A stretch of 64,000 bases of DNA from CAVOOW01 sp963697675. Its GTDB lineage: Bacteria; Actinomycetota; Actinomycetes; JACCUZ01. Both the position numbers and the translations under genes were made by a program. Every line of letters starts with the position of its first letter. Position 1 is the first letter of the stretch. The stretch covers positions 124,001 to 188,000 of the forward strand of contig CAVOOW010000005.1 of the NCBI GenBank assembly GCA_963697675.1, written 5' to 3'. Of this stretch, positions 27,068 through 37,225 are shown in pieces. The notes below the pieces were generated by a model. The model did not search any database. It saw only the letters and a list, made by a program, of their open reading frames with translations, and was not told the origin of the DNA.

Positions 27068-29095
27068 TCAGACGGTCGGAGAGTCCGAGGCCGCACGCTG
27101 TGCGTCATCGGCGTCGTCGAGCTCCGACCGGTCGACACCCGACTCTTGGAGCGACGAGACATCGAGCACCGACTCGTCGACGCCGATCTCCCGCGCCGCG
27201 CGGTCGTCGTCGGTGTCGAGCATCAGAGCGTCGAGGGCGACCTTCCACCGCTCGAGCGAGGATGGACTCTCGGGACCGAGCAGGTATTCGCGCAGCGCGA
27301 CGCGATCGCGCGCCATCGGGTCCGCACCGCGCACCAGCTCGATGATCCCGGTCAGTTCCGTGCAGTCCGGCCCCAGCAGGTAGGCGGCACCCGCGGTGGG
27401 ATTCTCCCGCCGGAACTCCTCCTCGCTCATCCCCTGCGGGTTGGCGCAGACATACGGCTTGCCACTGGCCAGGAAGTCGGAGACGACGCTGGACACGTCG
27501 GAGATGAGAACATCCGCGTGGTCGAAGCAGTCGTAGAGCGTCGGCCGCTGACCGTCCACGACGACGTGTCGCGAGTCGGGCAGCGTTGCCCAGTAGCGAC
27601 TCGCCCAGTCCGCTTCGAGCTTCCTGGTCTGTTCGACGGTGAGGTCCGCGCCGGACAGCTTCGCTGTGATCGCAGCGAGCTGGGGATCAGCCGAGGTTGC
27701 CGCCGGTTCGCGGTTCGCCTCGGACAGCATCGCCACGATCCGCTCGTGGGCACGCGCGGCGTTCGGGTCCCGAGTGCCGGTGAACGGGTGCGGCTTGTAG
27801 ATGACCCGCACCGCGGGATCCATCTCGAGCAGGGCTCGCACCAGCAGCGGACCCATTCGGGTGATGGAGCTGAAGAACTTGTCGTCGTTCCAGCCTTCCC
27901 AGGTCGGTGCGTAGAGGACCGTCAACCGTTCCGGGAGCGGAGCGGACCCGACGAGGTGGACACGTGTCCAGCTGCGGACGACCGACCTCGACGATCGCCT
28001 CGTCGCGCACTCCGACCCGGGCCCGTGCCCACCGGTCGCGACCGGCCCGGCCGGCCACCCACACCTCGTCGTAGACGCGGGTGAAGGGGTTGATGCTGCT
28101 GACCTTGTCGCTGTCACCGTGGCCGATGAAGACGTGCTTGATGCCGGGCTCGCGCAGCAGGTGCATGTTCTTGAGGGTGTTGGCCGGATAGAGCGCCACC
28201 CGGGCGCTGAACAGACCCGCCTGCATGACGGAGACGCCGTCCGGAATGCAGGCCACGGGGAGCGTGGTCGGCGCGAGCCCGTCGAGGACATGACGCTCGC
28301 GCACCAGCACCAGAGTCCGGTGGGGCAACCGTTCCAGCGTCTCGAGCCACATGTTGATCTGATAGGTGGAATCCGCCTGGCCGCTGAAATAGAGCACGAC
28401 CTCCGCGTGCAGGTCGCGGATGCGGTGCAGCGCCTTGGCTTCCCACACTGCGTGGTTGGGCGCCCGTAGCGACCGCAGCCAGGCGAGCACCCAGAAAGGC
28501 GGACCCGGCCACGAGGATCAGGACATAGCCGAGCCCGGCGATGACGAATGGCAGGACGGTGTCCGCGAGGAGTCCCACCCCGCCGATGGCGACGGGTATC
28601 GCGCCGAGCAGCACGATTCTTCCGTTGACCCGCGTGGTGAGCCACTCCGGCGGAGGGGGCGGCTCGGCCAGGTTGCCGAGGTCGATGTTGCGGGTGACGA
28701 GCGGCCGGGTCGAACGGATGCGAAAGAGTCCCAGCACGCCGAGATACAGGGACCGGCTCAACGGCAAGGCAACCACCAGCAGCACAGCGGTCAGGATCTG
28801 GCCGTCTCCCCACGCGGGGAAGTGCCGGATCATCAGCAGGCCCAACGACAGCGACAACAGCACACCGCGAACCGACAGCGACAGCTGGGCGGTCTTGAGC
28901 AGGTTCAGCAGCCACTGGCTCGCCGCCCTCCAGAGCGAGGTCGAGCAGCACGGCGGCGACGAGCAGCACGAGGTAGATGCCCACCGAGTCGGCGGCGGCT
29001 GCCAGGAGCAGCCCCACGTACGCGAGCACGTCGCACGGGACACCGGCGATGCGGAGCAGGGTTGTCGATCGCAGGTCCTGGATCGGGCTAGTCAT
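27068..29095 (-). CDS. Membrane-fused CDP-glycerol:glycerophosphate glycerophosphotransferase-like polymerase (three frameshifts)
   Basis: Reconstructed to 674 residues from ATG 29095. The N-terminal about 190 residues hold five or six transmembrane segments (for example LLLAAAADSVGIYLVLLVAAV). The rest is a GT-B glycerophosphotransferase domain: GIKHVFIGHGDSDK, VLYAPTWEGWNDDKFF, RVIYKPHPFTGT and ADVLISDVSSVVSDFL are TagF/TagB-like motifs that bind CDP-polyol. Frame shifts near 28921, 28491 and 27962 are each cured by removing one base. It probably polymerises polyol-phosphate units of a teichoic-acid-like polymer at the membrane. Its start overlaps the CDP-ribitol synthase stop by 8 bases. 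Confidence 0.85.
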   Translation of the reverse strand: MTSPIQDLRSTTLLRIAGVPCDVLAYVGLLLAAAADSVGIYLVLLVAAVLLDLALEGGEPVAAEPAQDRPAVAVGSRCAVVAVVGPADDPALPRVGRRPDPDRCAAGGCLAVEPVPVSRRAGTLSHPFDPAARHPQHRPRQPGRAAPSAGVAHHAGQRKNRAARRDTRRHRRGGTPRGHRPAIRHRRARLCPDPRGRVRLSGCSPGCGRYGRPTTQCGKPRRCTASATCTRRSCSISAARRIPPIRSTCGSRRWNGCPTGLWCWCASVMSSTGSRRPRSPWPAFRTASPSCRRVCSAPGWRSIRPTPSRTCTCCASPASSTSSSATVTATRSAASTPSPASTTRCGWPAGPVATGGHGPGSECATRRSSRSVVRSWTRVHLVGSAPLPERLTVLYAPTWEGWNDDKFFSSITRMGPLLVRALLEMDPAVRVIYKPHPFTGTRDPNAARAHERIVAMLSEANREPAATSADPQLAAITAKLSGADLTVEQTRKLEADWASRYWATLPDSRHVVVDGQRPTLYDCFDHADVLISDVSSVVSDFLASGKPYVCANPQGMSEEEFRRENPTAGAAYLLGPDCTELTGIIELVRGADPMARDRVALREYLLGPESPSSLERWKVALDALMLDTDDDRAAREIGVDESVLDVSSLQESGVDRSELDDADDAQRAASDSPTV

Positions 29096-30605
29096 GCTGG
29101 CCCTGGATGTCGTGCTCCCGCGCCGGCACGACGGCCCGCCGGGAGGCGTAGGTCTCGCGCTCCTCGAGCGCCTCGCCGATCGTGTCGTCGGAATCCAGGT
29201 CGAGGCCTGTCTCGTCCAGGGCGATGCGCACATCCATCACCTGGCCGGTCTCGTCGGAGATGAGCGCATCGATCGAGCTCAGCGCCACCGTGCGCGCGCT
29301 GAGCAGCGTCTCGGGTGGTTCCACGCCGAAAGCACTGGTGCGCATCGGTGTGCTCGTGCGCTCGGGGTTGATGCAGTTGACCCTGATGCCGAGTGGTTCC
29401 CACTCCTCGGCCAGGGCCTGGGTGAGGTTCACCACAGCGGCCTTCGTGCAGGAGTACAGGCTGTAGCCGGCCCGGCCACGCGTGTACGAGCTCGACGTGA
29501 ACAGCAGCAGCTGTCCCCTGCTCTCCGCCAGATATTGCGCGCTGGCCTGGGCGATGAACACCGGTCCGGTCAGGTTGACGTCGATGCTCTCTCGCACGAC
29601 CTGCTCGCTGGACTCCGTGAGAGCACTGCGGTGGAGAACCCCGGCGGTCACCACGACATAGTCGATGCGCCCCGACTCCTTGTAAGCCCCCTCGAGAGCG
29701 TCCTGCACCGAAGAGAGGTCCTGAACGGCGGTGCCGGTCTGCGATCTGCTGAAGCTGAAGACCACCGCACCCATCCGCCGAGCGGCATCTGCGATCTCCG
29801 CACCGATGCCGTAGCTGCCGCCGAACACGACCAGGGTTTTTCCCGCAAGGCCCTCCTTGTATGCCTCGGAGGACACGGGACGCGGCGACGGGTGAGAACC
29901 CAGCCGGAAGAGCTGGTCGACGAGGAACACGTCGACGGGATAGGTCACCTTGATGTTGCGCTGCGAGCCGTCGACAACGAATATCGGCACGTCCGGCCGG
30001 TAGCGCAGCACCACCGAGCAGTCGTCGGTCGCGGTGAAGTCCGGGTCGTGGGCGGCAAGGTCGTAGGCCGAGCGGATCGTGGAGGCCCGGAAGGCCTGCG
30101 GCGTCTGGCCCCGGCGCAGCAAAGCGCGATCAGGAACGTTGACGATGACGTCGTCCTGGACCTCGATGATGGTGTCGGCAGACGGGATCGCCACGTCGAC
30201 GGCTTCGTAGGTCTCCAGGGCCTCGACGCACTCACCGATGATCCGCTGGCCGACCAGGGGCCGAACGGCGTCGTGAAAGAGAATGTTGCACTCGAGGTCG
30301 CCCACCCAGTCCAGCGCAATCATGGTCGTCTCGTTGCGGGTCGAGCCGCCGCCGAGCACGGCGCTCACCTTCCGGAACCCGGCCTTCCGCACGATGTCGA
30401 CGGCCTCGGGGAGCCAGCCCGGAGTCATCAGCACAAGGATCTGGTCGATGACCGGAGACTCCTCGAACACGGCGATCGTGTGTTCGAGGATCGGCTTCCC
30501 GGCGACCTTCAGCAGCTGCTTCGGGGCGCTGCTCCCGAGCCGCGACCCAGTGCCACCCGCCAGGACCACCGCTACGGTCGGCAACTTCGTGCGAGGCTCC
30601 GACAC
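29088..30605 (-). CDS. Bifunctional ribitol-5-phosphate cytidylyltransferase / reductase (CDP-ribitol synthase)
   Basis: 505 residues from GTG 30605. Residues about 10-235 are an IspD/TarI-type cytidylyltransferase (GGTGSRLG at 17-24, FHDAVRP, RRGQTPQAFR). Residues about 255-490 are a short-chain reductase (GGSYGIGAE, VVTAGV, YSLYSCTKAA as the Tyr-x3-Lys site). The same fusion occurs in Haemophilus Bcs1, which reduces ribulose-5-phosphate and activates it as CDP-ribitol. MEP-pathway IspD is an alternative for the first half, but the fused reductase and the adjoining polymerase favour CDP-ribitol. The gene is intact. Confidence 0.85.
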   Translation of the reverse strand: MSEPRTKLPTVAVVLAGGTGSRLGSSAPKQLLKVAGKPILEHTIAVFEESPVIDQILVLMTPGWLPEAVDIVRKAGFRKVSAVLGGGSTRNETTMIALDWVGDLECNILFHDAVRPLVGQRIIGECVEALETYEAVDVAIPSADTIIEVQDDVIVNVPDRALLRRGQTPQAFRASTIRSAYDLAAHDPDFTATDDCSVVLRYRPDVPIFVVDGSQRNIKVTYPVDVFLVDQLFRLGSHPSPRPVSSEAYKEGLAGKTLVVFGGSYGIGAEIADAARRMGAVVFSFSRSQTGTAVQDLSSVQDALEGAYKESGRIDYVVVTAGVLHRSALTESSEQVVRESIDVNLTGPVFIAQASAQYLAESRGQLLLFTSSSYTRGRAGYSLYSCTKAAVVNLTQALAEEWEPLGIRVNCINPERTSTPMRTSAFGVEPPETLLSARTVALSSIDALISDETGQVMDVRIALDETGLDLDSDDTIGEALEERETYASRRAVVPAREHDIQGQHD

Positions 30606-30723
30606 AGCGGGTGATCTCCAGTTCGTCGTAGGGGCGGCCCGGGGCGGGAAGCCCAATTTTACGATGCGAACCGCCGGGATGGTGGGACCGGCACTACGGG
30701 GCTCGAAGCCCACGATATCGACC

Positions 30724-31904
30724 CTAGTCGGCTTCTTCGGGCTCGGGTTCCGGCGGCGGGGCGGGCTTCCCACGGAGCCGACTGCGGCCGCGCGTGAGAA
30801 TGACGCCCACGAGGTCCTTGGTCGAGGTCACTTTCACTGCCGTGGATGTCGTCAGTCCGCTGGCGAGAACTATGCCGATGACCGCCTCCCGCGCGGCATC
30901 GACCGCCACCATCGGGTAGTCGCGGACCGGGTCGCTCGGCTCCGCGGCGCGCACCGGGGCACCGAGCGTCGAGATGTCTCCGACGATGTGCACCCCGAGT
31001 GCGGACAGCTTGTCGGCGGCCGCGGCACCGATCTCCGCCGCCCGGTCGAGTGCCCACTGCGGTGTGGTGACGCGGGGCTCGTCGGCGGCTGGGGCGCGGT
31101 TGGTCTGCATCTGCGCGGTGAGTCCCTGGCGGACGAACTTCCGATAGAGCTTGTCGGACCAGCCGTTGCGGAGGAACTCCCTGTTGATCTGTCGGACCAG
31201 CTCGATCTCGCCGAGGCTCATCGACCGGTTCTCGGTGTCGCTCTCCGCCACGAGCAGGCCGGCAGGCAGGCCGAGCAGCTCTTCGAAGGAGCGGAGCAGG
31301 AAGCTGCGATCGTTCTCGTCCGGCACGATCACGGTCACGTTCTCGGGCCCGACGATCGATGCCCAACGCTCGACCAGTGCGTCATGGCGATGGCGCTGCC
31401 AGAACGACGGCGTCGGCTTGCTGTAGGGCGGCTTGTTGAGCATGCCGTCGCAGCCAGGCCTCGTAGGAGAACGTCGACCGGTTGCGGATGTACTGCTGCC
31501 ACTGCGACGGCATGATCTTGACCAGCGGCCGCAGGGTCACCACCACGTGCACGCGAGATCCGCCCAGCTCCCGCACCGCGCGGCGGGCAGTCTCATCGTC
31601 GGCACCGCTGAAGAACTCGCTGCTCACGACGACGCGCTTGTCGGACGCGGCTGCCACCTGGGCGACAAGAGAATCCCACTGCTCCATGCGGGGAGGTGGC
31701 TTGCCCACGCGGGCCTTGAGACCGGTGAGCGCCAGCACGGCCGAGATCGGGTGGCGAGTCGACACCTGCGTGCACGACACCGTGGTCGGCAAGCGCCGGG
31801 CGCGCCCGGAACAATGCCCCCTGGATCGCCGTCGTGCCGGTCTTGAACACGCCGATGTGCAGGAGCACAGCGTTTTCAGGAAGGGGCAGGGGAGGTCCGG
31901 TCAC
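30724..31904 (-). CDS. Sulfotransferase-like protein, copy A (two frameshifts)
   Basis: Reconstructed to 392 residues from GTG 31904. HIGVFKTGTTAIQ (Lys21) is a typical 5'-phosphosulfate loop of PAPS-dependent sulfotransferases, and RVHVVVTLRPLVKIMPSQW fits the 3'-phosphate site. The C-terminal about 100 residues are specific to this pair. Shifts near 31757 and 31447 are each cured by removing one base, which aligns it residue-for-residue with copy B. Acceptor unknown; the neighbouring polyol-phosphate genes suggest a surface polymer. 36 bases separate it from copy B. Confidence 0.75.
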
Positions 31905-31940
31905 CGAGCGCCACGATAGTCGAGGGTCGCTGCCCGACCG

Positions 31941-33123
31941 TCACACGCGTCCCTGGCTGGCGCCGTCCGCCGCCACCGCCGCCTTGCCGGCCTGCCCGGT
32001 CCCCCGGATCCAGGCGCGCTTGAGCAGGACGCGGAAGAGGTCGCGCGTCGACGTGGTCGCCACGAGCGTGTCGTCCGTGAGGCCGGTGAACAGCAGCGTC
32101 CCGACGACCGCGTCCCGGGCTGCGTCGACTGCCATGATCTTGTTCACGCGGGCGGCTTCGTGCGGCTCCTCGCTGGCCCGCGTCCCCAGCTGCGAGATGT
32201 CGCCGACGATGCGCACCCCGAGCGTTGAGATCTTGTCGGCGGCCGCCGCACCGATGTCCGACGCCTGGTCAAGCGCCCACTGCGGCGTCGTGACCCGCGG
32301 CTCGTCCGCGTGCGGAATGCGGTTGGTCTGCAAGTGGACGGAGAACCCATGGCGGATGAGCTGCTTGTAGAGCCCGTCGGACCACTGTCGGCGCCGCGCC
32401 TCGATGTTGACCTGACGCACGAGTTCGATCTCGCCCAGCGTCATCGACCGGTTCTCACTGCTCTCCTCAGCCACCAGCAGGCCGGAGGGCAGGCCGACGA
32501 GCTCCTCGAACGTGCGGAGCAGGAAGTTTCGGTCGGAGTCGTCCGGCACGATGACGGTCACGTTCTCAGGCCCGACGATCGATGACCAGCGCTCGACCAG
32601 GGCGTCATGGCGATGCCGTTGCCAGAACGTGGGTGTCGGCTTGTTGTAGGGCGGTTTCCGCAACATCCCTTCGAGCCACTCGTCGTACGTGAACGTGGCT
32701 CGGTTGCGCACGTACTGCTGCCACTGCGACTGCATGATCTTGACCAGTGGCCGCAGGGTCACCACCACGTGCACGCGAGGTCCGCCCAGCTCCCGGACCG
32801 CGCGGCGGGCGATGTCGGCATCAGCGTCAGCGAAGTGCTCGCTGCTGACGATGACCCGCTGGTCCTGTGCGGCCGCGACCTCGTCGACGAGCTCCTGCCA
32901 CTGCTCGATCTGCGGCGTCGGGTTGCCGACCAGGGGCCGGCGATTGCGCAGCGCCAGCACGGCCTGCATCGGCTGCCGGCTCGGGCCGGCGTGCAGCACA
33001 CCGTGCTCGGCCCAGCTCCGGACGGGCCTGGTAGAGCGCGCCCTGGATGGCCGTCGTGCCGGTCTTGAACGTGCCGATGTGCAGCAGAACGGCATGCTCA
33101 GGAAGGCACAGGGGGCTCGCCAC
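31941..33123 (-). CDS. Sulfotransferase-like protein, copy B (one frameshift)
   Basis: 393 residues from GTG 33123, a tandem paralogue of copy A over its whole length (shared WQRHRHDALVERW, SIVGPENVTVIVPD, RVTTPQWALD blocks). The PAPS loop is HIGTFKTGTTAIQ (Lys20). A shift near 33012 is cured by removing one base (PELAEHGVL). Both copies retain the same key residues, so functional divergence rather than decay is likely. It is the first gene on the leftward transcript towards the polymerase. Confidence 0.75.
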
Positions 33124-33189
33124 GGGACCTCCGGATCGTCGATGGTCGCACCATTATCGTGCAGAGCAGTGCTCCCGAGAGACCACGGG

Positions 33190-33921
33190 TCACTGCAGCA
33201 CGTTCACCCCGCGGGCGATGACGATCACCATCAGCACGAGAGCAGACAACGACTGGATGGACATCAGCAGCTTGGCGCGGTGGGAGAGCGGCATCGTGTC
33301 GGTGGGGCTGAACGCCGAAGAGTTGGTCACCGAGAGGTAGAGATAGTCGACGAAGGCAGGTGACCAGTCCGAGACCTTTGACGACCGGGCTGCCACCTCG
33401 GCGATCGCATCGTGATCCTCGTCCTGCGGGAACCGGAAGTCCGCGGGCGGTAGGTTCTCGTGCGGTTCGAGGGCCCGGGCCACCGGACCACCACGGTCGA
33501 GCTCCCAGAACGCCAGGGCGAAGGCAATCATGTTCGTGACCCAGACCTGTGCGGCGCCGACCAGCAAGATTCGGCCCGGTTCCGCGTGGCCATCGACCAG
33601 CGCGTGGATCAGCAACCCGAGCGCAGTCATGTTGACCACCGCGATCAGCACGACCAGCGCGATGGCGATGGCACGCAATGCATCCGTCTCGCGAGTGAAC
33701 CGGTGCGGGTTCGCGACCAGGAGCGGCACGAAGAGCGCAAGCTCCAGCACCGGGACCAGCAGACGAGGTCCGACGATCAGCGGGTTGGGCAGCAGCAGGT
33801 AGAGAACGACAGCGACGACGATCGCGGCTCCGGCGGCGAAGCGCGCCTCACCGGGATTGGTGCGAGCGGCGCTCGGGTCACGAGGCGCGGGAGTGCTGCC
33901 GGTGGCGGCCACGATCCTCAT
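33190..33921 (-). CDS. Polytopic membrane protein of unknown function
   Basis: 243 residues, four or five hydrophobic segments (about 27-45, 52-68, 83-108, 122-142 and 220-240). FVDYLYLSVTNSSAFSPTD before the last helix recalls the DUF1345 and ion-channel pore-like arrangement, but the match is partial. ATG 33921 overlaps the acVLRF1 stop by ATGA, so translation is coupled. No function is proposed. Confidence 0.65.
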   Translation of the reverse strand: MRIVAATGSTPAPRDPSAARTNPGEARFAAGAAIVVAVVLYLLLPNPLIVGPRLLVPVLELALFVPLLVANPHRFTRETDALRAIAIALVVLIAVVNMTALGLLIHALVDGHAEPGRILLVGAAQVWVTNMIAFALAFWELDRGGPVARALEPHENLPPADFRFPQDEDHDAIAEVAARSSKVSDWSPAFVDYLYLSVTNSSAFSPTDTMPLSHRAKLLMSIQSLSALVLMVIVIARGVNVLQ

Positions 33922-34598
33922 CCTGCCGCCTGGCCGTCGCCGTCCGCGTCCACCACGCGGATGCGGACGGCACGAAACTGCCTGGCCGCGCGCTGCAGCA
34001 CGACGAGCCGGGGATCTGGCACGTCCAGATGCGGGCCGAGCGGCAGGGACCGCAACCGCGCCAGCCGCGGGTCCTCCAGCACGGCCGCCACCGATGCCCG
34101 GTCGCCACCGAGGACGAGGCCGTCGAGCTGGGCCGTGTAAGGGAGCAGCAAGGCGGCCGCGACATCAGCGGCCGCCGACAGGGCCACGGCAGCCTGGCCG
34201 GCCCGCCGCCGGGCGAAGCGCTGCTGCGACCAGCCCCCGGCCGCGCTACGGCCCTGGACATGGCGGGACCCGACCTTCGAGGCCACCAGGCGACCGCCCT
34301 GGAACACGCCGGCGGCGTGCCCGCCGCGGCGCACCAGCAGAACAGCGACGACCCGGTCCATCGCCGCGTGCGCCACGAACCGCGTGAGCAGCTCGGCCGA
34401 CGGCGCAGCAGCCAGCGGCGGGAAAGGCACCTGGAGCTCGGCGACAGCCCCGTCGGTGGCGACGACCGTGACGACCTCGGGCGACCATGACATCTCGATC
34501 TCGCCGTGGCGCTGCCGGAAGCCGTCCACCCAGCCGGCGACCCGCTCCGGGGACACGTCGACCCAGCGACCGCCACCCGCTGCGGGTCGCGAGCTCAT
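33918..34598 (-). CDS. acVLRF1-family peptidyl-tRNA hydrolase
   Basis: 226 residues from ATG 34598. The block KVGSRHVQGRSAAGGWSQQR (GGWSQQ at 121-126) is the glutamine-containing catalytic loop of the actinobacterial Vms1-like release-factor family, which frees nascent chains from stalled 50S subunits by cleaving peptidyl-tRNA. The rest follows the eRF1 domain-2 fold (LVLGGDRASVAAVL). It is the first gene of a pair with the membrane protein that follows; no stalled-ribosome partner gene is nearby. Confidence 0.85.
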   Translation of the reverse strand: MSSRPAAGGGRWVDVSPERVAGWVDGFRQRHGEIEMSWSPEVVTVVATDGAVAELQVPFPPLAAAPSAELLTRFVAHAAMDRVVAVLLVRRGGHAAGVFQGGRLVASKVGSRHVQGRSAAGGWSQQRFARRRAGQAAVALSAAADVAAALLLPYTAQLDGLVLGGDRASVAAVLEDPRLARLRSLPLGPHLDVPDPRLVVLQRAARQFRAVRIRVVDADGDGQAAG

Positions 34599-34671
34599 GC
34601 TCCCTCCTCGCTGGCGCTCGTCGGGCGCACTCGCAAAACGCACTGTGCCGATTATGAGCTCGCAGGCTGGC

Positions 34672-35457
34672 TCATGCGATGTGCAGCGTTGCGCGCCGCC
34701 GGCTCTCGGCCTCGAAGAAGCGCAGCAGCGCCATGCCGATGACGACGTACAGCAGGCCAACCGCAGCCTCGCTGCCCACCAGCCCGGAGACCGCGGACAA
34801 CGGCTCGCCGCTCGCCACCAGTCGTGCCGCGGCGATGCCATGGGTGAGCGGGAGCCAGCGCGCGACTGTGGCCATCCACTCGGGCAAGTCGATGAGGGCG
34901 ACGTTGGTGCCGCAGAAGACCAGCAGGAGGCCGAAGACGATGTTCGCCAGCACTGCCGTCTCGCGGACTCGTAGGGCAACCGCGGCCGTCACGAGCCCGA
35001 GGCCGGTGCAGGCGAAGGCGGACACCGCGATGACCGCTGCGAGCGGCAGCCAGGTGGCCGGCGGCAGGCCGACCCGCAAGGCTGCCGCCCCGACGACGAG
35101 CGCGATGACCGACGAACCGAACCCGTTGACGATGACGGGCAGTGCGCGGCCGAGGAACAGCGGCCCGCGGCGGGCCGGCGAGGCGAGCAGCAGCTCCAAC
35201 GTCTGCGAGTACCGCTCGCCGCCGATCGTGTTGGACATGGCGAACAGGCAAGGGATCGCAGCGAACTGCACAGCGTTCCCGATCAGGAAGAAGCGGTCGT
35301 CGTTGATGCCCGCCTGCCGGCCGACCAACGCGAAGAAGAGCACCTGGAACACCGGTTCCACGACGAAGGTGGGGATCAGGATCCACGGGCTGAGCCAGGT
35401 GAACAGGGCGCGATAGCTGGTCAGTCCGCCGAGCACGAAGATGCGCAGTGACGTCAT
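34672..35457 (-). CDS. ABC-2 type export permease
   Basis: 261 residues from ATG 35457. Six hydrophobic segments; NTIGGERYSQTLELLLASP is a conserved cytosolic loop of ABC-2 permeases. It is the last gene of the second exporter operon (ATPase 36257, permease 35465, this one), 7 bases after the preceding stop. Cargo unknown. Confidence 0.87.
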   Translation of the reverse strand: MTSLRIFVLGGLTSYRALFTWLSPWILIPTFVVEPVFQVLFFALVGRQAGINDDRFFLIGNAVQFAAIPCLFAMSNTIGGERYSQTLELLLASPARRGPLFLGRALPVIVNGFGSSVIALVVGAAALRVGLPPATWLPLAAVIAVSAFACTGLGLVTAAVALRVRETAVLANIVFGLLLVFCGTNVALIDLPEWMATVARWLPLTHGIAAARLVASGEPLSAVSGLVGSEAAVGLLYVVIGMALLRFFEAESRRRATLHIA

Positions 35458-35464
35458 CGGAGGC

Positions 35465-36232
35465 TCACGTGAGGGACAAGGTCGCGGCCGAACGCGCCGA
35501 TCGGAGCAGCCGCACCGAGAGCAGCGTGGCGAGAACCGCGTAGGCGAGACCCACCAGGAGGCACATGGCGATCTCCACCCACGGACCTTCCCCGGCCGCC
35601 GCCGCGTGAATGGCCGCCACACCCCAGGTGGGCGGCAGCAGCCATGAGATGGGTTTCACCCAGGAGGGCAGGTCGGCGATCGGTATCAGGAACCCGCAGA
35701 TGAGCCACACAGGGAGCTCGAGGGCGGCGCCGAGGGCCCACGCCGAGCGATATCTCACGGCGGAAACTGCGAGCAGATAGCCGACGAGGGCGATCGAGAC
35801 CGCGGTCGCGACCGCGGCCGCCAGGAACCCGACGGGGTCGTCGATGTTCACGTCGATGCCGAAGACCCAGCGGCCCCAGAGCAGGGTCGCGACCAGGCTC
35901 CAGAGCCCGCCGATCGCCATCGACACGGTGATCGGCACGACGATGAGCGGGAACGAGGTCGGACTGGCAACGAGCAGCTCGAGGGTGCCCTGCCGCCGCT
36001 CGCTCTGCAGCGCCGTGCTGGCGGTGGTGCTGACAGCGGACCACACCCCCATGGCGCTGGCGCCGACCGCGGCGTAGACCAGTGCATCGGGCCGGCCCGC
36101 GCGGAACATGAGGAACACGGTGGTCGCGAAGAACAGCGGGTAGATGATGCTGAGCAGGCCGTCGAACGCCGACCTGCTGCGCATCTTCAGCTGCAGCCAG
36201 GTCCCGACGAGCAGCAGGCGCACGATGTTCAT
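35465..36232 (-). CDS. ABC-2 type export permease
   Basis: 255 residues from ATG 36232. Like its neighbour it has six hydrophobic segments and the loop ALQSERRQGTLELLVASP. It pairs with the permease at 34672 to form a likely heterodimer. The ATPase gene ends 24 bases upstream. Confidence 0.87.
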   Translation of the reverse strand: MNIVRLLLVGTWLQLKMRSRSAFDGLLSIIYPLFFATTVFLMFRAGRPDALVYAAVGASAMGVWSAVSTTASTALQSERRQGTLELLVASPTSFPLIVVPITVSMAIGGLWSLVATLLWGRWVFGIDVNIDDPVGFLAAAVATAVSIALVGYLLAVSAVRYRSAWALGAALELPVWLICGFLIPIADLPSWVKPISWLLPPTWGVAAIHAAAAGEGPWVEIAMCLLVGLAYAVLATLLSVRLLRSARSAATLSLT

Positions 36233-36256
36233 GGGTCAGCGTTCACGAGTCGATGT

Positions 36257-37225
36257 TCACGCGTCGCGCACGAGCTCGACGTACGCATCCTCGAGCGTGG
36301 GCTCGCGCGAGATCACCTTGCCCACCCGGACACCGCCGAGACAGTTCAGCACCGGTCCCGAAACCTCAGCCCCGGCTTCGATGTTGACCAGCAGCACCTG
36401 TGACTGGCCGCGCTCCTCGACGGCCACGGAGCGCACGCCACGGACGGCGCCCACCGCGGTGACGGTCTCGTCGCGCACCCCGAAGACCTCCACCTCGAGG
36501 ACGCCACCCTCGACGACGCCTGACTTCAGCTGATCGGGCGTGCCCTGCGCGACGATGCGGCCAGCAGCGATGACGGCGATGCGGTCGCACAGCTCGTCGG
36601 CCTCGAACATGTAGTGGGTCGTGAGCAACACCGTCGTACCACCCTCGACCAGGTTGGCGACTGTCGAGCGCAGCTCGCGGGCACCGACGGGGTCGAGCCC
36701 GATCGAGGGCTCGTCCAGGAACAGCACCTCGGGGCGGTGCAACAGGCCGCGGGCGACGTGCAGCCGCTGTCGCATGCCGCGCGAATAGCCCTCGACGCGT
36801 TCACTCTCACGGCCGGTCAGCCCGACGAGCTCCAACAGGTCGCCGATGCGCTGTCGCTGCTCACGAGGCGGCACGCCATAGAGCTCGCAGAAGTAGCGCA
36901 GGTTGTCCAGCCCCGACAGCCGCTCGTACAGCCCCCGGTCGCCACCGAAGACGTAGCCGACGCGACGACGCACCTCCCGGGGGTCGTCGACGACGTCGTG
37001 TCCCAGGATGCGTGCCGAACCCGAGGTGGGCAGCAGCAGCGTGATGAGCATCTTGATGGTGGTCGTCTTGCCTGCACCGTTCGGCCCGAGCAGCCCGAAC
37101 AGCTCACCGCGCTCGACCTCGAAGTCGATGCCACGCACGGCCTCCACGTCACGGCTGCTGCGTTTCAGCACTCCGGTGCGCGCGCGATAGCTGCGCCGCA
37201 GTGTGGCGACCTCGATGACCGGCAC
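36257..37225 (-). CDS. ABC transporter ATP-binding protein
   Basis: 322 residues from GTG 37225. Walker A GPNGAGKT, a degenerate signature YSRGMRQR in place of LSGGQ, Walker B LFLDEP and LTTHYMFEADE are visible. The C-terminal about 80 residues form the extra domain of DrrA/NatA-like exporters. The start shares one base with the VOC gene stop (TAGTG), so the four genes 34672-37617 are probably one transcript. Confidence 0.92.
   Translation of the reverse strand: MPVIEVATLRRSYRARTGVLKRSSRDVEAVRGIDFEVERGELFGLLGPNGAGKTTTIKMLITLLLPTSGSARILGHDVVDDPREVRRRVGYVFGGDRGLYERLSGLDNLRYFCELYGVPPREQRQRIGDLLELVGLTGRESERVEGYSRGMRQRLHVARGLLHRPEVLFLDEPSIGLDPVGARELRSTVANLVEGGTTVLLTTHYMFEADELCDRIAVIAAGRIVAQGTPDQLKSGVVEGGVLEVEVFGVRDETVTAVGAVRGVRSVAVEERGQSQVLLVNIEAGAEVSGPVLNCLGGVRVGKVISREPTLEDAYVELVRDA

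Noticed and set aside
30659..31366. Separate leftward gene in another frame over sulfotransferase A
   Set aside because: Arg/Ala-rich shadow; the sulfotransferase frame has family motifs and matches its tandem copy.
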